NCBI GenBank assembly: GCA_964396185.1
Contig: CAYNEI010000024.1
Coordinates: forward strand, 1-34,140
Length of the DNA stretch: 34,140 nucleotides
Direction of reading: 5' to 3'
Source: CAYNEI01 sp964396185
Lineage (GTDB): Archaea > Thermoplasmatota > SW-10-69-26
The translations under genes and the position numbers were made by a program. Below, piece by piece: positions 1 through 8,860 of this stretch. Positions within the stretch are counted from its first letter, which is position 1, and every line of letters begins with the position of its first letter. The notes below the pieces were generated by a model. That model made no database searches. It was given only the letters and a program-made list of their open reading frames with translations, and was not told the DNA's origin.

Positions 1-13
1 ACATCGGAGCCGT

Positions 14-955
14 TCACCGTGACCTGAGCCGGGAGAGGAACAGGCTCGTCAGGGACACGCCCACGAGCACGGCCAACACGCTCGGACCCGGCGTGCGGGC
101 CTGCGTGGACGGCTGGGGCCCATCGAGCTGGGTGCGCAGCTCGACGAGCTCACTGCCGGTGCTCTCGCCTCGGGCATCCAAGGAGCTCAGCGTGACGAGC
201 ACCTCGCTGGCCACGCTGGCGCCGGTGCCCTGCTCGCGGGCATCCTCGACCACGACGACCACGGTTCCCTGGCTTCCAGGATGGAGGACGAGCTGGCTGG
301 GCTCGATACGCACCTCCACGCCGTCGAGGTTCGTGGACGCGGGCTCCAGGGTGGCCTGGCTCTCGCCGTTGGCCTGGTTGAGTACCGTGAGGGTGTAGCG
401 CGCCTCAGAGCCCGCAGGAACCGTGACCACCTCGGACTCGACGAGCACGTCCAACTCGGCCAGGTAGCCCGGCTCAAGGGTGACGTTGGCCACGTAGGGC
501 CCGTAGGTCGTGTCCAGATGGTCCTGCGGGTAGTCCTTGGCCAGGAACAGGTGGACCGGGAGATCAGCTTGCTGGAAGGCCGGGGCTGCCTGCTCCACGC
601 TGACAGCCAGCATCGTTGTGACCTCCCGCGTGGCGTCGTCCTGGCTGCACGGGCCCGGATCCAGCACGTGCTGCTCGGGTGAGAACGAGAGGCGAGCCCA
701 TCCCGGCACGGGGCCAGCCTCGAAGCGGGCCGTGGTGGAGGCCAGGAGCAACTCATCGGCCGAGCAGCCGATCTCAGTGGTCAGCTGGACCAACGCGGCA
801 CCGTTGCCAGGGGCCACCGGCGAGGCGATGGTCCGGTCCTCGAAGGTGACTGGAGGCGCGGGGGCGCCGGGTTCCGGGAGCTGGGCGAGGGCGTTCGGGG
901 CGAGCACGAGGCTGATGGCAAGCATCGCCCACGTCCACATCGGCCATCGCGGCAT
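14..955 (-). CDS. Secreted surface protein, C-terminal membrane anchor
   Basis: A 313-residue protein that is probably exported and anchored outside the cell. It opens with MPRWPMW and a hydrophobic signal peptide ending near ALAQ. Middle domains look like beta-sandwich folds with an Ig-like or NEW3-like pattern (VPAGSEARYTLTVLNQANG, then a second strand-rich domain). The last 25 residues form one membrane helix followed by SRLRSR. The start at 955 is preferred over longer in-frame starts because GAGGTG lies a few bases upstream and the signal peptide begins there. It is a clear paralogue of the gene at 1413-2357: same length, same signal peptide, GC...D cysteine motifs, YGPYVANV/HGPYHANA segment and C-terminal anchor. 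No enzyme motif is seen. A role in the cell envelope is inferred. Confidence 0.75.
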   Translation of the reverse strand: MPRWPMWTWAMLAISLVLAPNALAQLPEPGAPAPPVTFEDRTIASPVAPGNGAALVQLTTEIGCSADELLLASTTARFEAGPVPGWARLSFSPEQHVLDPGPCSQDDATREVTTMLAVSVEQAAPAFQQADLPVHLFLAKDYPQDHLDTTYGPYVANVTLEPGYLAELDVLVESEVVTVPAGSEARYTLTVLNQANGESQATLEPASTNLDGVEVRIEPSQLVLHPGSQGTVVVVVEDAREQGTGASVASEVLVTLSSLDARGESTGSELVELRTQLDGPQPSTQARTPGPSVLAVLVGVSLTSLFLSRLRSR

Positions 956-1117
956 CCGGTCACCTCGCGTTGCCCCTCGCGAGAGGCGTTGCTTGCTCGG
1001 TGGCTCGGACGGATAAGGGCCAGGGGGAGGGGAGCTTGCCCCGTGGGCACCAGGTGACCGGGTTGGAGGCTCCCTGGTCCCGGGGTGAAGGTTGCCAGGC
1101 GGGGCGTGTATCAAGCG

Positions 1118-1387
1118 TCAGGCACGGCTGCACGCCTCACAGCGGCTGGCGGTCACGATCCCAGCAAGGGACCGTGCCACCCGCGCGGCGAGCTCATCGC
1201 CACATCCAGCGCACCGCAAGGGGACGGTGTCCAGGGGGCTCACGGTCGCAGGGCTCTGGCTATGCGAGGGATGGGGGTCGAAGCTCGTTTGGCGCACGGC
1301 GAAGCCAGGCAGCTGGAAGTGGGGTAAGCCATCCACGCCATCGCACCAGAACCCCCCAGGGTGGAAGGCCACTCCGGAAAGCTTCAT
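1118..1387 (-). CDS. Small zinc-ribbon protein
   Basis: An 89-residue reading frame starting MKLSGVAFHP. Its C-terminus carries two CxxC pairs (CAGC and CEAC) about 22 residues apart, the spacing of a zinc ribbon. The frame uses G/C-ending codons like its neighbours, which supports real coding. It lies in the gap between two paralogous surface-protein genes on the same strand, 25 bases after the stop of the upstream gene, so the three may be co-transcribed. No Shine-Dalgarno or TATA box is evident at its start. The molecular role is unknown; zinc binding is inferred from the four cysteines only. Confidence 0.5.
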   Translation of the reverse strand: MKLSGVAFHPGGFWCDGVDGLPHFQLPGFAVRQTSFDPHPSHSQSPATVSPLDTVPLRCAGCGDELAARVARSLAGIVTASRCEACSRA

Positions 1388-1412
1388 GAGGGGCGACCGG
1401 TTGGCGCTGGGC

Positions 1413-2357
1413 TCACCGAAGCCGTCGCCAGGCCACGATCCCTGCTCCCGCGGCCACCAAGAGGGCCAAGGGGAACCACGCCGTGGGCACGCCGGGAGCG
1501 GCCTGGTTGGAGGTCTCAACCTGGCCAGAGAAGTGGGCTTCCAAGGTGGCCTGCTCGGTCACCGTGGTGGTGGCACGCGGATCAGCCGGATCCACCGTCA
1601 CGAGGAGCTTGGCAGCCCAGGTCGCCTCCCGATCCCCACCCCGGGCATCCGTGATGGAGATGCGCACGTCCTGTGTGCGGCCGGCATCGAGCTCGAAGGC
1701 CAGGGGATCGACGTCCTCGACCACTGGGGTGCCGGACTCGGGTCTCAGGGACAGCGTGAAGCTGGCGGGCCCGTTGGCCGTGTTCTCCACCACCGCGCGG
1801 AACACAGCTGTCCCCCCGGCAGGTGCCCGTGCAACACCGGGCTCGACCGAGATGTTGGCCCGCGGCGTGAAGCCCTGGATCACGGAGGCGTTGGCGTGGT
1901 AGGGTCCGTGCGACCAGGTCGCTTCCCCGCTCGCGTACCGGTGGACCGTGGCGGTGAGCCAGATCGGGAAGGGGGTGAACGCCGGGTGGCCTTCCTGGGT
2001 GCGCACCACCAGGTCGACCTCGATGGTCCGGTTGTGCTCGGGGTCCGGGCACTCGCCGAGGTTGTACGTGTAGGTCGTCTCGGCTGGCGTGATGAACGCG
2101 CTGGCGAAGCCTGGGGCTTGGGCCACTTGGAAGCGGACCTCCGTGGAGGTCTCGGGACCCTCGTCTGGGTGGCAGCCGGTGGTGAGCTCGACCGGGAGAT
2201 GGACTGGGGGCCCCATCGGGATGGCAAGGGCGCCGTCGTCCTCTACGGCCAAGCTCGTCTCCGGTGGCGGCACAGGAGGCCCCTGTTGGCCTGCAGCCTG
2301 GACCGGGAGCACGCTGGCCACGACCAAGAGTGCGAGACAGGCGACCCCCCAGCGCAT
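1413..2357 (-). CDS. Secreted surface protein, paralogue of 14-955
   Basis: A 314-residue exported protein: signal peptide (MRWGVACLALLVVASVLPVQ, cleaved near AAG), two strand-rich domains resembling CARDB/NEW3-type surface modules (VARAPAGGTAVFRAVVENTA), and a C-terminal membrane helix ending AWRRLR. Cysteines at TTGCHPDEG and LGECPDPE match positions in the paralogue and may form a disulfide. The start at 2357 is chosen because the signal peptide begins there and a TATA-like box sits 27 bases upstream, as expected for a leaderless mRNA. It is the first gene of a short - strand group with the zinc-ribbon gene and the paralogue. It is divergent from the DUF373 gene, sharing a 100-bp promoter region. 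Confidence 0.75.
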   Translation of the reverse strand: MRWGVACLALLVVASVLPVQAAGQQGPPVPPPETSLAVEDDGALAIPMGPPVHLPVELTTGCHPDEGPETSTEVRFQVAQAPGFASAFITPAETTYTYNLGECPDPEHNRTIEVDLVVRTQEGHPAFTPFPIWLTATVHRYASGEATWSHGPYHANASVIQGFTPRANISVEPGVARAPAGGTAVFRAVVENTANGPASFTLSLRPESGTPVVEDVDPLAFELDAGRTQDVRISITDARGGDREATWAAKLLVTVDPADPRATTTVTEQATLEAHFSGQVETSNQAAPGVPTAWFPLALLVAAGAGIVAWRRLR

Positions 2358-2379
2358 GGTCTTCGAGTGGGATGCAGGG

Positions 2380-2388
2380 ATGTATAGG
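2380..2388 (-). promoter_or_regulatory. TATA box for surface-protein gene
   Basis: On the - strand the sequence reads CCTATACAT, an archaeal TATA element. Its centre is 27 bases upstream of the ATG at 2357, so transcription should begin at or next to the start codon. Confidence 0.6.
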
Positions 2389-2457
2389 CTTCGGGCGCAG
2401 GGGTTGGGAGGCCGGGGGCAACCCGCTACCTTGAAACACCAGTGCACCGTTGGCTCC

Positions 2458-3588
2458 ATGCGGCCGATGACGTTCCTGATCCTCTGCGTGGACCGTGACA
2501 ACGATTTCGGCGCCAAAACGGGCGTCGCCACGCCCATCGTCGGCCGAGACGCCAACCTGGACGCCGCCATGGCTCTCGGCCTGGCTGACCCGGAGGACAC
2601 GGACACCAACGCGCTCCTGGCAGGCATCAACGTCTACGACGACCTCGTGCGCCAAGGCCACGAGGCCGCCATCGCCACGATCTGCGGCCACCGCAACGTG
2701 GGCTCCACCAGCGATCGGATCCTGGCCGGCCAGCTCGACGAGGTGCTGGACAAGCTGGAGCCCACCGCCTGCATCCTGGTCACCGACGGCGCAGAGGACG
2801 AGTTCATCTTGCCTCTGATCACCAGCCGCGTCAAGGTGGACGCCGTCAAGCGCGTCATCGTGCGCCAGAACGCCGACATCGAGGGGGTCTACTACGTGAT
2901 CCGGCGGGCCCTCGAAGACGAGAACATCCAGCGCGCGCTCTTCGTCCCCATCGCGCTGGCCTTACTCATCTACGGGCTGGCCACCATCACGGGTTACCAG
3001 GCCATCGGCTTGGGCGCCATCGCGCTGGCCATCGGGACCTACTTCATCGTCAAGGGGTTCCAGCTCGAGGAGAACATCGCGCGCCTGGCCAGCGACTTCT
3101 ACGAGGGCCTGGTCACCGCCCGGGTCCGGCTCTTCACCGGCTTCCTCTCCGTCGCGGTGCTCCTCGGCGGCATCGTGTTCGCCTGGCAGGACGTCCAGAA
3201 CCTCGGCGTGACAGCAACACGCATCGCCCAAGCCTTCGTCTTCATGACCAGCCTGGTCTGGTGGGTCGTGGGTGCCGCGTTGATCAGCGTGGCCGGCCGC
3301 ATCGTGGACCACTGGATCAAGGAGCGCCGGGTCCTCTGGAGCTACTGGATCGTCCCGTTCAGCCTCGTGGCCACGGGCATGATCCTGGTCAGCCTCCTGC
3401 ACATCGCCACCCGGCTCCAAGGCGAGGTCCCCACGGGCGAGATCGTCAAGATGGCCGACTTCCTCCAGCTCGTCGCCGGCGGGCTGCTGGCCCTGTTCGG
3501 TTGGTCCAGCCACCACTACGTCCAGCGCCGCGTTGGCAGACGACGCGGAGAGGGGCAACAAGCACAACAACCGAGCGCGGAGTCCTGA
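2458..3588 (+). CDS. DUF373 family membrane protein
   Basis: A 376-residue archaeal protein of the DUF373 family, whose function is not established. The N-terminal 150 residues are soluble, beginning MTFLILCVDRDNDFGAKTG and including ATPIVGR, ICGHRNVGS and ILVTDGAEDE. From about residue 160 there are roughly six hydrophobic helices (for example FVPIALALLIYGL and FVFMTSLVWWVVGAAL), and the C-terminus is basic then Gln-rich. The length fits the family. Two starts are close together, at 2458 and 2467; both keep the conserved core. It is followed after 169 bases by mptE on the same strand and is divergent from the surface-protein gene at 2357. The soluble half suggests ligand or nucleotide sensing at the membrane, but that is inference. 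Confidence 0.85.
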   Translation: MRPMTFLILCVDRDNDFGAKTGVATPIVGRDANLDAAMALGLADPEDTDTNALLAGINVYDDLVRQGHEAAIATICGHRNVGSTSDRILAGQLDEVLDKLEPTACILVTDGAEDEFILPLITSRVKVDAVKRVIVRQNADIEGVYYVIRRALEDENIQRALFVPIALALLIYGLATITGYQAIGLGAIALAIGTYFIVKGFQLEENIARLASDFYEGLVTARVRLFTGFLSVAVLLGGIVFAWQDVQNLGVTATRIAQAFVFMTSLVWWVVGAALISVAGRIVDHWIKERRVLWSYWIVPFSLVATGMILVSLLHIATRLQGEVPTGEIVKMADFLQLVAGGLLALFGWSSHHYVQRRVGRRRGEGQQAQQPSAES

Positions 3589-3605
3589 CCCGCCCTCCAA
3601 CCAGA

Positions 3606-3702
3606 ACCGCGGAGACGCGAAGCTCGCGGAGGCCGCGAAGACCAAGAGGACCACCCCTTTTCGGTTCTCCGCGCTCTTCGCGCTCTCTGCGCCTCCGCGG
3701 TG
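3606..3702. repeat. Imperfect inverted repeat between genes
   Basis: The left side begins ACCGCGGAG and the right side ends CTCCGCGGT; interior blocks GCGAAGCTCGCGGAG and CTCCGCGCTCTTCGC also pair. It can fold into a long imperfect hairpin in the gap between the DUF373 gene and mptE. A shorter relative is at 22067-22087. It resembles GC-rich dispersed intergenic elements with CTCCGCGGTGA-type motifs that occur in many genomes and have no known function. Confidence 0.55.
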
Positions 3703-3757
3703 ACCGTAGCCGTGCCCCTGACCACACCCTTATCCCAGGGTCTGCCATCAGGACATC

Positions 3758-4504
3758 GTGGAGCCGATGGTGGATCCCGCCGTGGACCCGGATGCGCACT
3801 ACGCGCTCGCACGCGAGCACCTTAGCAGCCTGGACCCGAACCAGGACACCCGCGCAGCCCGGCTGCTCGCAGAGACCTTGGCCGAGACCGGGGCTGAGCT
3901 CGTCGCGCCCGTGGACCTGCGCGAGCGCTTCGCAGACCAGCGCGTCATCGTGATCGGCCCCGTGCCCGGCAACGCCGAGACCGTCGACCCCGCCCGACCC
4001 ATCATCGCGGCTGGCAGCAGCGTGGAGCAGTGCCTCTCCGCCGGCATCCAGCCTGCCCTGGTCGTCACCGACCTGGACGGCTCGCGCATGGCCCACGAGA
4101 TGTTCAGCCGCATCGGCGTGCCCACCGCCATCCACGCCCACGGCGACAACCAGGGCCTCATCCGAGCCTTCGCCCCAGAGCTCGAGGGGCCAGTCTTCGC
4201 CACCTGCCAAACCCCCCCTCCCCACGACCTCCCCGTCCCGATGCACCGGTTCGGCGGCTTCACCGACGGCGACCGCGCCTGCTTCATCGCAGCAGCCCTG
4301 GGTGCCGAGTCCATCGAGCTGGCTGGCTGGGATCTAAGCGAGCCCGTCGATGATCGGCCGGACAAGGCCATCAAGCTCGAGATCGCCAAGGAGCTGCTCG
4401 CACTGGTGCCCGTGCCCGTGACCCTGCGCGAGACCCGAGAGCCGAGCATCTCGGACTTCACGGAGCTCGAGATCGGCGAGGGTGTGGATCTAAGAGAGCT
4501 ATGA
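3758..4504 (+). CDS. mptE: 6-hydroxymethyl-7,8-dihydropterin pyrophosphokinase, MptE-like
   Basis: A 248-residue protein of the DUF115/MptE family. It is expected to transfer pyrophosphate from ATP to 6-hydroxymethyl-7,8-dihydropterin, giving the activated pterin for folate-type cofactors; archaea use it in place of bacterial FolK. Motifs seen: IGPVPGN near residue 66, VVTDLDG at 102-108, HAHGDN at 126-131 and GFTDGDRA at 167-174, with the aspartates expected to bind metal and phosphate. The GTG start at 3758 lies about 27 bases after a CTTATCC box, fitting a leaderless mRNA; an ATG at 3767 is the alternative. The 3' end overlaps the convergent propeller gene by six bases. folB, folP and folC at 23240-25752 could use its product. 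Confidence 0.85.
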   Translation: MEPMVDPAVDPDAHYALAREHLSSLDPNQDTRAARLLAETLAETGAELVAPVDLRERFADQRVIVIGPVPGNAETVDPARPIIAAGSSVEQCLSAGIQPALVVTDLDGSRMAHEMFSRIGVPTAIHAHGDNQGLIRAFAPELEGPVFATCQTPPPHDLPVPMHRFGGFTDGDRACFIAAALGAESIELAGWDLSEPVDDRPDKAIKLEIAKELLALVPVPVTLRETREPSISDFTELEIGEGVDLREL

Positions 4505-6025
4505 CCCCGTCGCGTACGCGAAGGTCCCCACATCCCAGCGGCTCACTCTCACGGTCTCAGAGGCCAACGTGCCCGTGGCGTCATCGGCCTCGGGTTGAGC
4601 CCACGTCTCACCGGTGACGAACACACGCGCGCCGTCGGGCGCGACGGCCAGACCGAAGGCGGCGTCCATGGCGTGCGGGACACCCTGGCGGGACAGCCAG
4701 AGGCGCTCACCAGTCCCGGATTCCAGGGCCAGCGTAGCGACGTCGAAACTGGCGCCCAACCCTGTGCTCTCACCGGTGACGTAGACCTCATCTCCATCGG
4801 GGCTCACGCCCATGCCGCGCACGAGGTCCCAGTCCATCCCAGGGCCCGCATACGACGTGAGCCACTGCTCCTGGCCGGTGGCCGGGTCCAGGGCTTGGAC
4901 GAGGTAGTCGTTCTCGTTCGAGCCCGCGGCCTGGATGGCTCCGGCCACGAAGAGACCGGTTGCGTCCGTGTCGAGGGCGATCTCGAGGGTCATGGCGTTG
5001 CGCTCGGCTGGCAGGTTGGCTTGCCAAGCGATCTCCCCAGTGGCGGGGTCGTAGGCCAGGGTGGTGGCATCCGGGAGCCCGGTCACGTAGAGCTGCTCTC
5101 CTGACGGGTCCATCACGGCAGCGGTCGGGAGCCCGAGCCCGGCTCCAGGGTCGTAGCGGTCGACCCAGATCGGCGTGCCTGTGGAGGCCTCGTAGGCCAA
5201 CGTCGCCCAGTCGAACCCGACGGGTCCCGTGGTGCCGTCGCCGGTGCCGCTGGAGGCCACGACCAAGACCAGGTCGTCTGTGGGATGGAAGACAGCGTCG
5301 TTGCCGTAGTCGATCCACGCCCCTGGCGCTTCGTAACGCTGGATCCAAAGCTGCGTGCCCGTGCTGGCGTCGTAGGCGATGGTGACCACGTCGTCGTAGC
5401 TCGCAGAGCTCCCTTCCCCGCCGAGGGGGCCACCGCCGGTGACGACCACGATGGCGCCATCCGGGGAAACCGCCAGGGCGTTGGCAACATCGTGGCCTGG
5501 CCCGTCGTGGCGAGCCAGCCAGAGCTGATCGCCCGTGGTGGCATCGTAGGCCAGCGTCGCGTAGGCCATGGAGTCCCCCTCGTCGCTGAAGCCGGTCACC
5601 AGGACCTGGGATCCGTCAGGGGAGAGCGTCATGTCGGTGATCTCGTCCCGGCCGGCGGCCGGGCCATCGTAGACCGCGGTCCACAAGGGCGCACCCGTGG
5701 CGGCATCGTAGGCCAAGGTCACGTAGTCCTCAGAGTTGGAGCCACTCCAGCCAGCCACGTACACGCGCTCACTGGCGGGAGCGACCTCGATGGCCTTGCC
5801 GACCCCGGTCCCGCCGGGGGACTCGTAGCCCGCGGTCCACGCGGGCTCGCGGTTGTCAGGGCAGGCTACATCGAACAGCTCACAGGCTAGCGAACCCTCG
5901 CCAGGCCCAACCGCGGGCCCTGACGGGCCGAGGGCCGCGACCGGAAGCGTCGAAGCCAGCGTCATCAACAAGATCACGATCGAAACGAGACGTGGTGCGT
6001 GGCCTCCCGGCCTCAAGCCTGCCAT
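4499..6025 (-). CDS. Secreted PQQ-like beta-propeller protein
   Basis: A 508-residue protein with a signal peptide (hydrophobic LVSIVILLMTLASTLPV, cleaved near AALG) followed by a repetitive propeller. Seven blades end with variants of TLAYDAATGAPLW, each preceded by a VTG or VAG strand after an SPDG-type turn; the last strand (VGTFAYATGS) could close the ring. No membrane anchor or catalytic motif is seen. The family is used in extracellular binding and scaffolding, and a sugar, peptide or cofactor ligand cannot be named from sequence. Its 3' end overlaps mptE by six bases in convergent orientation. The start at 6025 places the signal peptide at the N-terminus, with a GTTAACG element about 30 bases upstream. 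Confidence 0.85.
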   Translation of the reverse strand: MAGLRPGGHAPRLVSIVILLMTLASTLPVAALGPSGPAVGPGEGSLACELFDVACPDNREPAWTAGYESPGGTGVGKAIEVAPASERVYVAGWSGSNSEDYVTLAYDAATGAPLWTAVYDGPAAGRDEITDMTLSPDGSQVLVTGFSDEGDSMAYATLAYDATTGDQLWLARHDGPGHDVANALAVSPDGAIVVVTGGGPLGGEGSSASYDDVVTIAYDASTGTQLWIQRYEAPGAWIDYGNDAVFHPTDDLVLVVASSGTGDGTTGPVGFDWATLAYEASTGTPIWVDRYDPGAGLGLPTAAVMDPSGEQLYVTGLPDATTLAYDPATGEIAWQANLPAERNAMTLEIALDTDATGLFVAGAIQAAGSNENDYLVQALDPATGQEQWLTSYAGPGMDWDLVRGMGVSPDGDEVYVTGESTGLGASFDVATLALESGTGERLWLSRQGVPHAMDAAFGLAVAPDGARVFVTGETWAQPEADDATGTLASETVRVSRWDVGTFAYATGS

Positions 6026-6131
6026 GGGGAGCCAGGCTCCAGGCCGGCGTTAACCGTTACGGCCTCCGAGGTGCGGTGACACGTGGTGGCCAGGGGTCAA
6101 CCTCAAGTCCCCCTCCCAGCTTGCGCGCGCC

Positions 6132-6974
6132 ATGCTCCTGGGTGTCCATGCTTCCATCGCTGGTGGGCTACACAACGCGCCGGAAGAGGCCCGCACCGCC
6201 TACGATGCCGAGGCCGTCCAGATCTTCACGAAGAACCAGCGCCAGTGGTCGGCCCCTCCATTGACCGAGGAGGACGTCACCAGCTTCCACGAGGCCGTCG
6301 AGGCCCACGGCTACCACCTCGATACGGTCTTCGCCCACGGCTCGTATCTTATCAACCTGGCCAACCCGGATGATGAGAAGCAAGCCAAGTCCATCGACGC
6401 GCTGGTCGATGAGCTCGAGCGCGCCAGCCAACTCGGGATCCTGGGGGTCTGCTTCCACCCCGGCAGCCACCTGGGCAAGGGCGAGGAGTTCGGCATCGAG
6501 CGCATCAACGAGGCCATCGGCGAGGTGCTCGACCGGGCACCCGCGGACACCCTGCTCATGCTCGAGAACACCGCTGGGACCGGCAACAACCTCGGCTACG
6601 ACCCCGAGCACCTCGCAACCTGGCTCGACGCGCACCCGACCGACCGGCTGGCCGTCACCCTGGACACCTGCCACACCTTCGCGGCTGGCCACGAGCTGCG
6701 GCCCGGGGGCTACGAGGAGACCATGGAGGCCTTCGAGGCGGTCATGGACCTCTCGCGGGTGCGCGCCTGGCACCTCAACGACTCCGTGCACCCCCTGGGC
6801 TCCAAGAAGGACCGTCACGCCGAGATCGGCGAGGGCGAGCTCGGGCTGGAGGCCTTCGAGCGCCTGGTGAACGACGAGCGCTTCCACGGGACCCCGGCCA
6901 GCCTGGAGACCAGCCCCGACACGTACGCCAGCGATCTCGACAAGCTGCGCAAGGTGCGGTCCGCTGAGCCCTAG
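6132..6974 (+). CDS. nfo: Endonuclease IV, AP endonuclease
   Basis: A 280-residue Nfo/AP endonuclease 2 family enzyme. It cleaves the DNA backbone 5' to abasic sites during base excision repair. All nine zinc ligands of the family are in place by alignment to the Escherichia coli enzyme: H69, H109, E145, D178, H181, H214, D227, H229 and E259. Signature segments LDTCH, HLNDS and DRHAEIGEG are intact. The length matches the family. The ATG at 6132 is the first codon of the conserved strand LLGVHASIAGG, so the start is firm. It is divergent from the propeller gene, with 106 bases between. Confidence 0.95.
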   Translation: MLLGVHASIAGGLHNAPEEARTAYDAEAVQIFTKNQRQWSAPPLTEEDVTSFHEAVEAHGYHLDTVFAHGSYLINLANPDDEKQAKSIDALVDELERASQLGILGVCFHPGSHLGKGEEFGIERINEAIGEVLDRAPADTLLMLENTAGTGNNLGYDPEHLATWLDAHPTDRLAVTLDTCHTFAAGHELRPGGYEETMEAFEAVMDLSRVRAWHLNDSVHPLGSKKDRHAEIGEGELGLEAFERLVNDERFHGTPASLETSPDTYASDLDKLRKVRSAEP

Positions 6975-7037
6975 TATGACGCCTGGTCGTTCTCGGCGGC
7001 CCGCAAAGCCTTTCCCCCGCACCTGCCTGGCCAGCCC

Positions 7038-7382
7038 ATGCAGTCCGGTCCCGCCAACTCGCGCATCCAGGAGGCCCAGCGCACCCGCGTCGTCGTCGAT
7101 GCCGTCGTGCAGGCCGGCTTGACAGCGCGCCTGGCCTTCTCGCTTGCCGGGGGCTTAAGCCAGGAGGCCCACAGGCTCGACCCCGAGGCCCACGCCGAAG
7201 CCATCGAGGAGGCCCAGAAGGCTGCCCATGAGGCCAAGAACGCGGACATGACCCTGGACATGGTCTTCGTGGACGATGCGCCCGATCTAGGCCAGGCCCT
7301 CCGAGACGCCGCCGACGCGTTGGAGGCGGCAAGCCAGGCCTATTCCACGGCCGCCGAGCTCTACGAAACCGTTGACCGTTGA
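7038..7382 (+). CDS. Hypothetical helical protein
   Basis: A 114-residue frame, MQSGPANSRIQEAQRT to ELYETVDR, not recognised. It is rich in Ala and Glu with heptad-like stretches (AEAIEEAQKAAHEAKNA; ALRDAADALEAASQAYSTA), suggesting a helical or coiled-coil protein, with one short hydrophobic stretch near residues 20-40. It sits 63 bases after nfo on the same strand and 87 bases before the CNNM-type gene. Codon use matches the neighbours. No function can be assigned. Confidence 0.6.
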   Translation: MQSGPANSRIQEAQRTRVVVDAVVQAGLTARLAFSLAGGLSQEAHRLDPEAHAEAIEEAQKAAHEAKNADMTLDMVFVDDAPDLGQALRDAADALEAASQAYSTAAELYETVDR

Positions 7383-7469
7383 CCGTCCACCGCGGCGGAG
7401 CCGCCGGCCCTCGGCCGGCTGGCCGAGTAACAACGTTCTTGACCCCGCGCCCTCTCTCCCTCGACCACC

Positions 7470-8828
7470 TTGGCGCTCACGCCTCAAGATTACGTCGAGC
7501 TTGGCCTGGCGGCCTTCCTGGTCTTCCTCAACGGGTTCTTCGTCGCCGCCGAGTTCGCTATGGTCAAGATCCGGCCCACCCAGGTGGAGGCCATGCGAGA
7601 GCGCGGCGACCCTCGTGCCGGTGTCGCTCAGCTCATGGTGGACAACCTGGATGCCTACCTGAGCGTCTGCCAGCTGGGTATCACGGTCGCCAGCCTGGGT
7701 CTCGGGTGGATCGGTGAGCCGGCCCTGGCTGAGTTGATCGAGATCCCTCTGGCCGAGTTCGGGGTCACCAGCCCGGCGGTGATCCACTCCATCGCCTTCG
7801 CGATCGCTTTCGGCACGATCACGTTCCTGCACGTTGTCGTGGGCGAGCTGGCGCCCAAGACCATGGCGATCAGGTACCCGGTCCAGGTGACCCGTTCGAC
7901 ATCGTTCGGCATGGTGTTCTTCTACTACCTCTCCTGGCCGTTCATGAAGGTGCTCAACGGGGCAGCCCTCCTGCTGCTCCGGATGATCGGCATCCCGGAG
8001 GTCAGCGCCACCGAGATGGCCCACACGGAGGAGGAGATCGAGAGCCTGATCTCCCGCGTGGACCCCGGACAGGTCTCCAGCCGGCTGGCTCGAGAGGTCC
8101 TCTCGAACGTCTTCTGGCTGCGCCGGCTCACGGTGCGGCAGATCATGACCCACCGCACCCAGGTCATCGCTCTCGATCTCGAGGACCCCCTGCAGGACAG
8201 CCTGGCCATGGCCAAGGACAGCGGTCACTCCCGTTTCCCGGTCGTGCGGGACGGGATCGACAACGTGGTGGGCATCGTCCACCTCAAGGACCTCTGGCAC
8301 CTGGACGACGAGATCGAACCCGAGGTCCTGCTCAACCTCGCTCACCCCGCCGTGATCGTGCCCGAGACCGCGACCTTGGAGACCGCCCTGCTCGCCCTGC
8401 TCGACGCCCGGTCCAAGATGGCCATCGTGGCCGACGAGCACGGCGGCACCGAGGGCATCGTGACCACCGAGGACCTGCTCGAGGAGCTCGTGGGCGAGAT
8501 CGAGGACACCTTCGACGAGGAGGCCCGGGACCTGGTGCGCCTGCCAGCCGGCCGCGTGCTCGTGCGCGGTGATGCCGCGCTCCACGACGTCGAGCACGTG
8601 CTCGGCCTCGAGAGCGACGACCCGGACGTCAGCACCGTGGGCGGACTCGTGGTCAAGGAGCTCGGCCACGTGCCCGAGCGCGGCGAGTCGGTGATCATCG
8701 GCCCATGGCGCCTGACGGTCATGGCGAGAAGCGAGCGGCGCGTGCGGGAGCTGATCTGTGAGCGCGTCGAGACCGAGGATGGCGACGTGGGTCAGGAAGA
8801 AGGTGGGGAGGGCGGCGAGGATGGGTAG
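7470..8828 (+). CDS. CNNM/CorC (HlyC/CorC) family membrane protein
   Basis: A 452-residue protein with the standard order of the family: N-terminal CNNM domain with about four membrane helices (LAAFLVFLNGFFVAAEFAMVKIR; VVVGELAPKTMAIRYP), a pair of CBS domains from about residue 220 (VRQIMTHRTQVIAL; SRFPVVRDGIDNVVGIVHLKDLW; MAIVADEHGGTEGIVTTEDLLEELVGEI), and a C-terminal CorC/HlyC domain ending in an acidic tail. Family members are linked to magnesium or other cation efflux. The TTG start at 7470 gives the expected N-terminus (MALTPQDYVELGL). The last 80 bases are echoed in decayed form at about 11723-11790, flanking the lipoprotein cluster. Confidence 0.9.
   Translation: MALTPQDYVELGLAAFLVFLNGFFVAAEFAMVKIRPTQVEAMRERGDPRAGVAQLMVDNLDAYLSVCQLGITVASLGLGWIGEPALAELIEIPLAEFGVTSPAVIHSIAFAIAFGTITFLHVVVGELAPKTMAIRYPVQVTRSTSFGMVFFYYLSWPFMKVLNGAALLLLRMIGIPEVSATEMAHTEEEIESLISRVDPGQVSSRLAREVLSNVFWLRRLTVRQIMTHRTQVIALDLEDPLQDSLAMAKDSGHSRFPVVRDGIDNVVGIVHLKDLWHLDDEIEPEVLLNLAHPAVIVPETATLETALLALLDARSKMAIVADEHGGTEGIVTTEDLLEELVGEIEDTFDEEARDLVRLPAGRVLVRGDAALHDVEHVLGLESDDPDVSTVGGLVVKELGHVPERGESVIIGPWRLTVMARSERRVRELICERVETEDGDVGQEEGGEGGEDG
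8746..8771 (+). repeat. 26-bp direct repeat, copy 1
   Basis: The sequence starts GGGAGCTGATCTG and ends TGAGCGCGTCGAG, inside the last codons of the CNNM gene. It is identical to 11730-11755. Weaker similarity extends a few bases to either side. The two copies bracket the low-GC lipoprotein cluster. Confidence 0.8.
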
Positions 8829-8860
8829 GGCGCAGCATCCATGGAGATCGGGGTGAGTAA

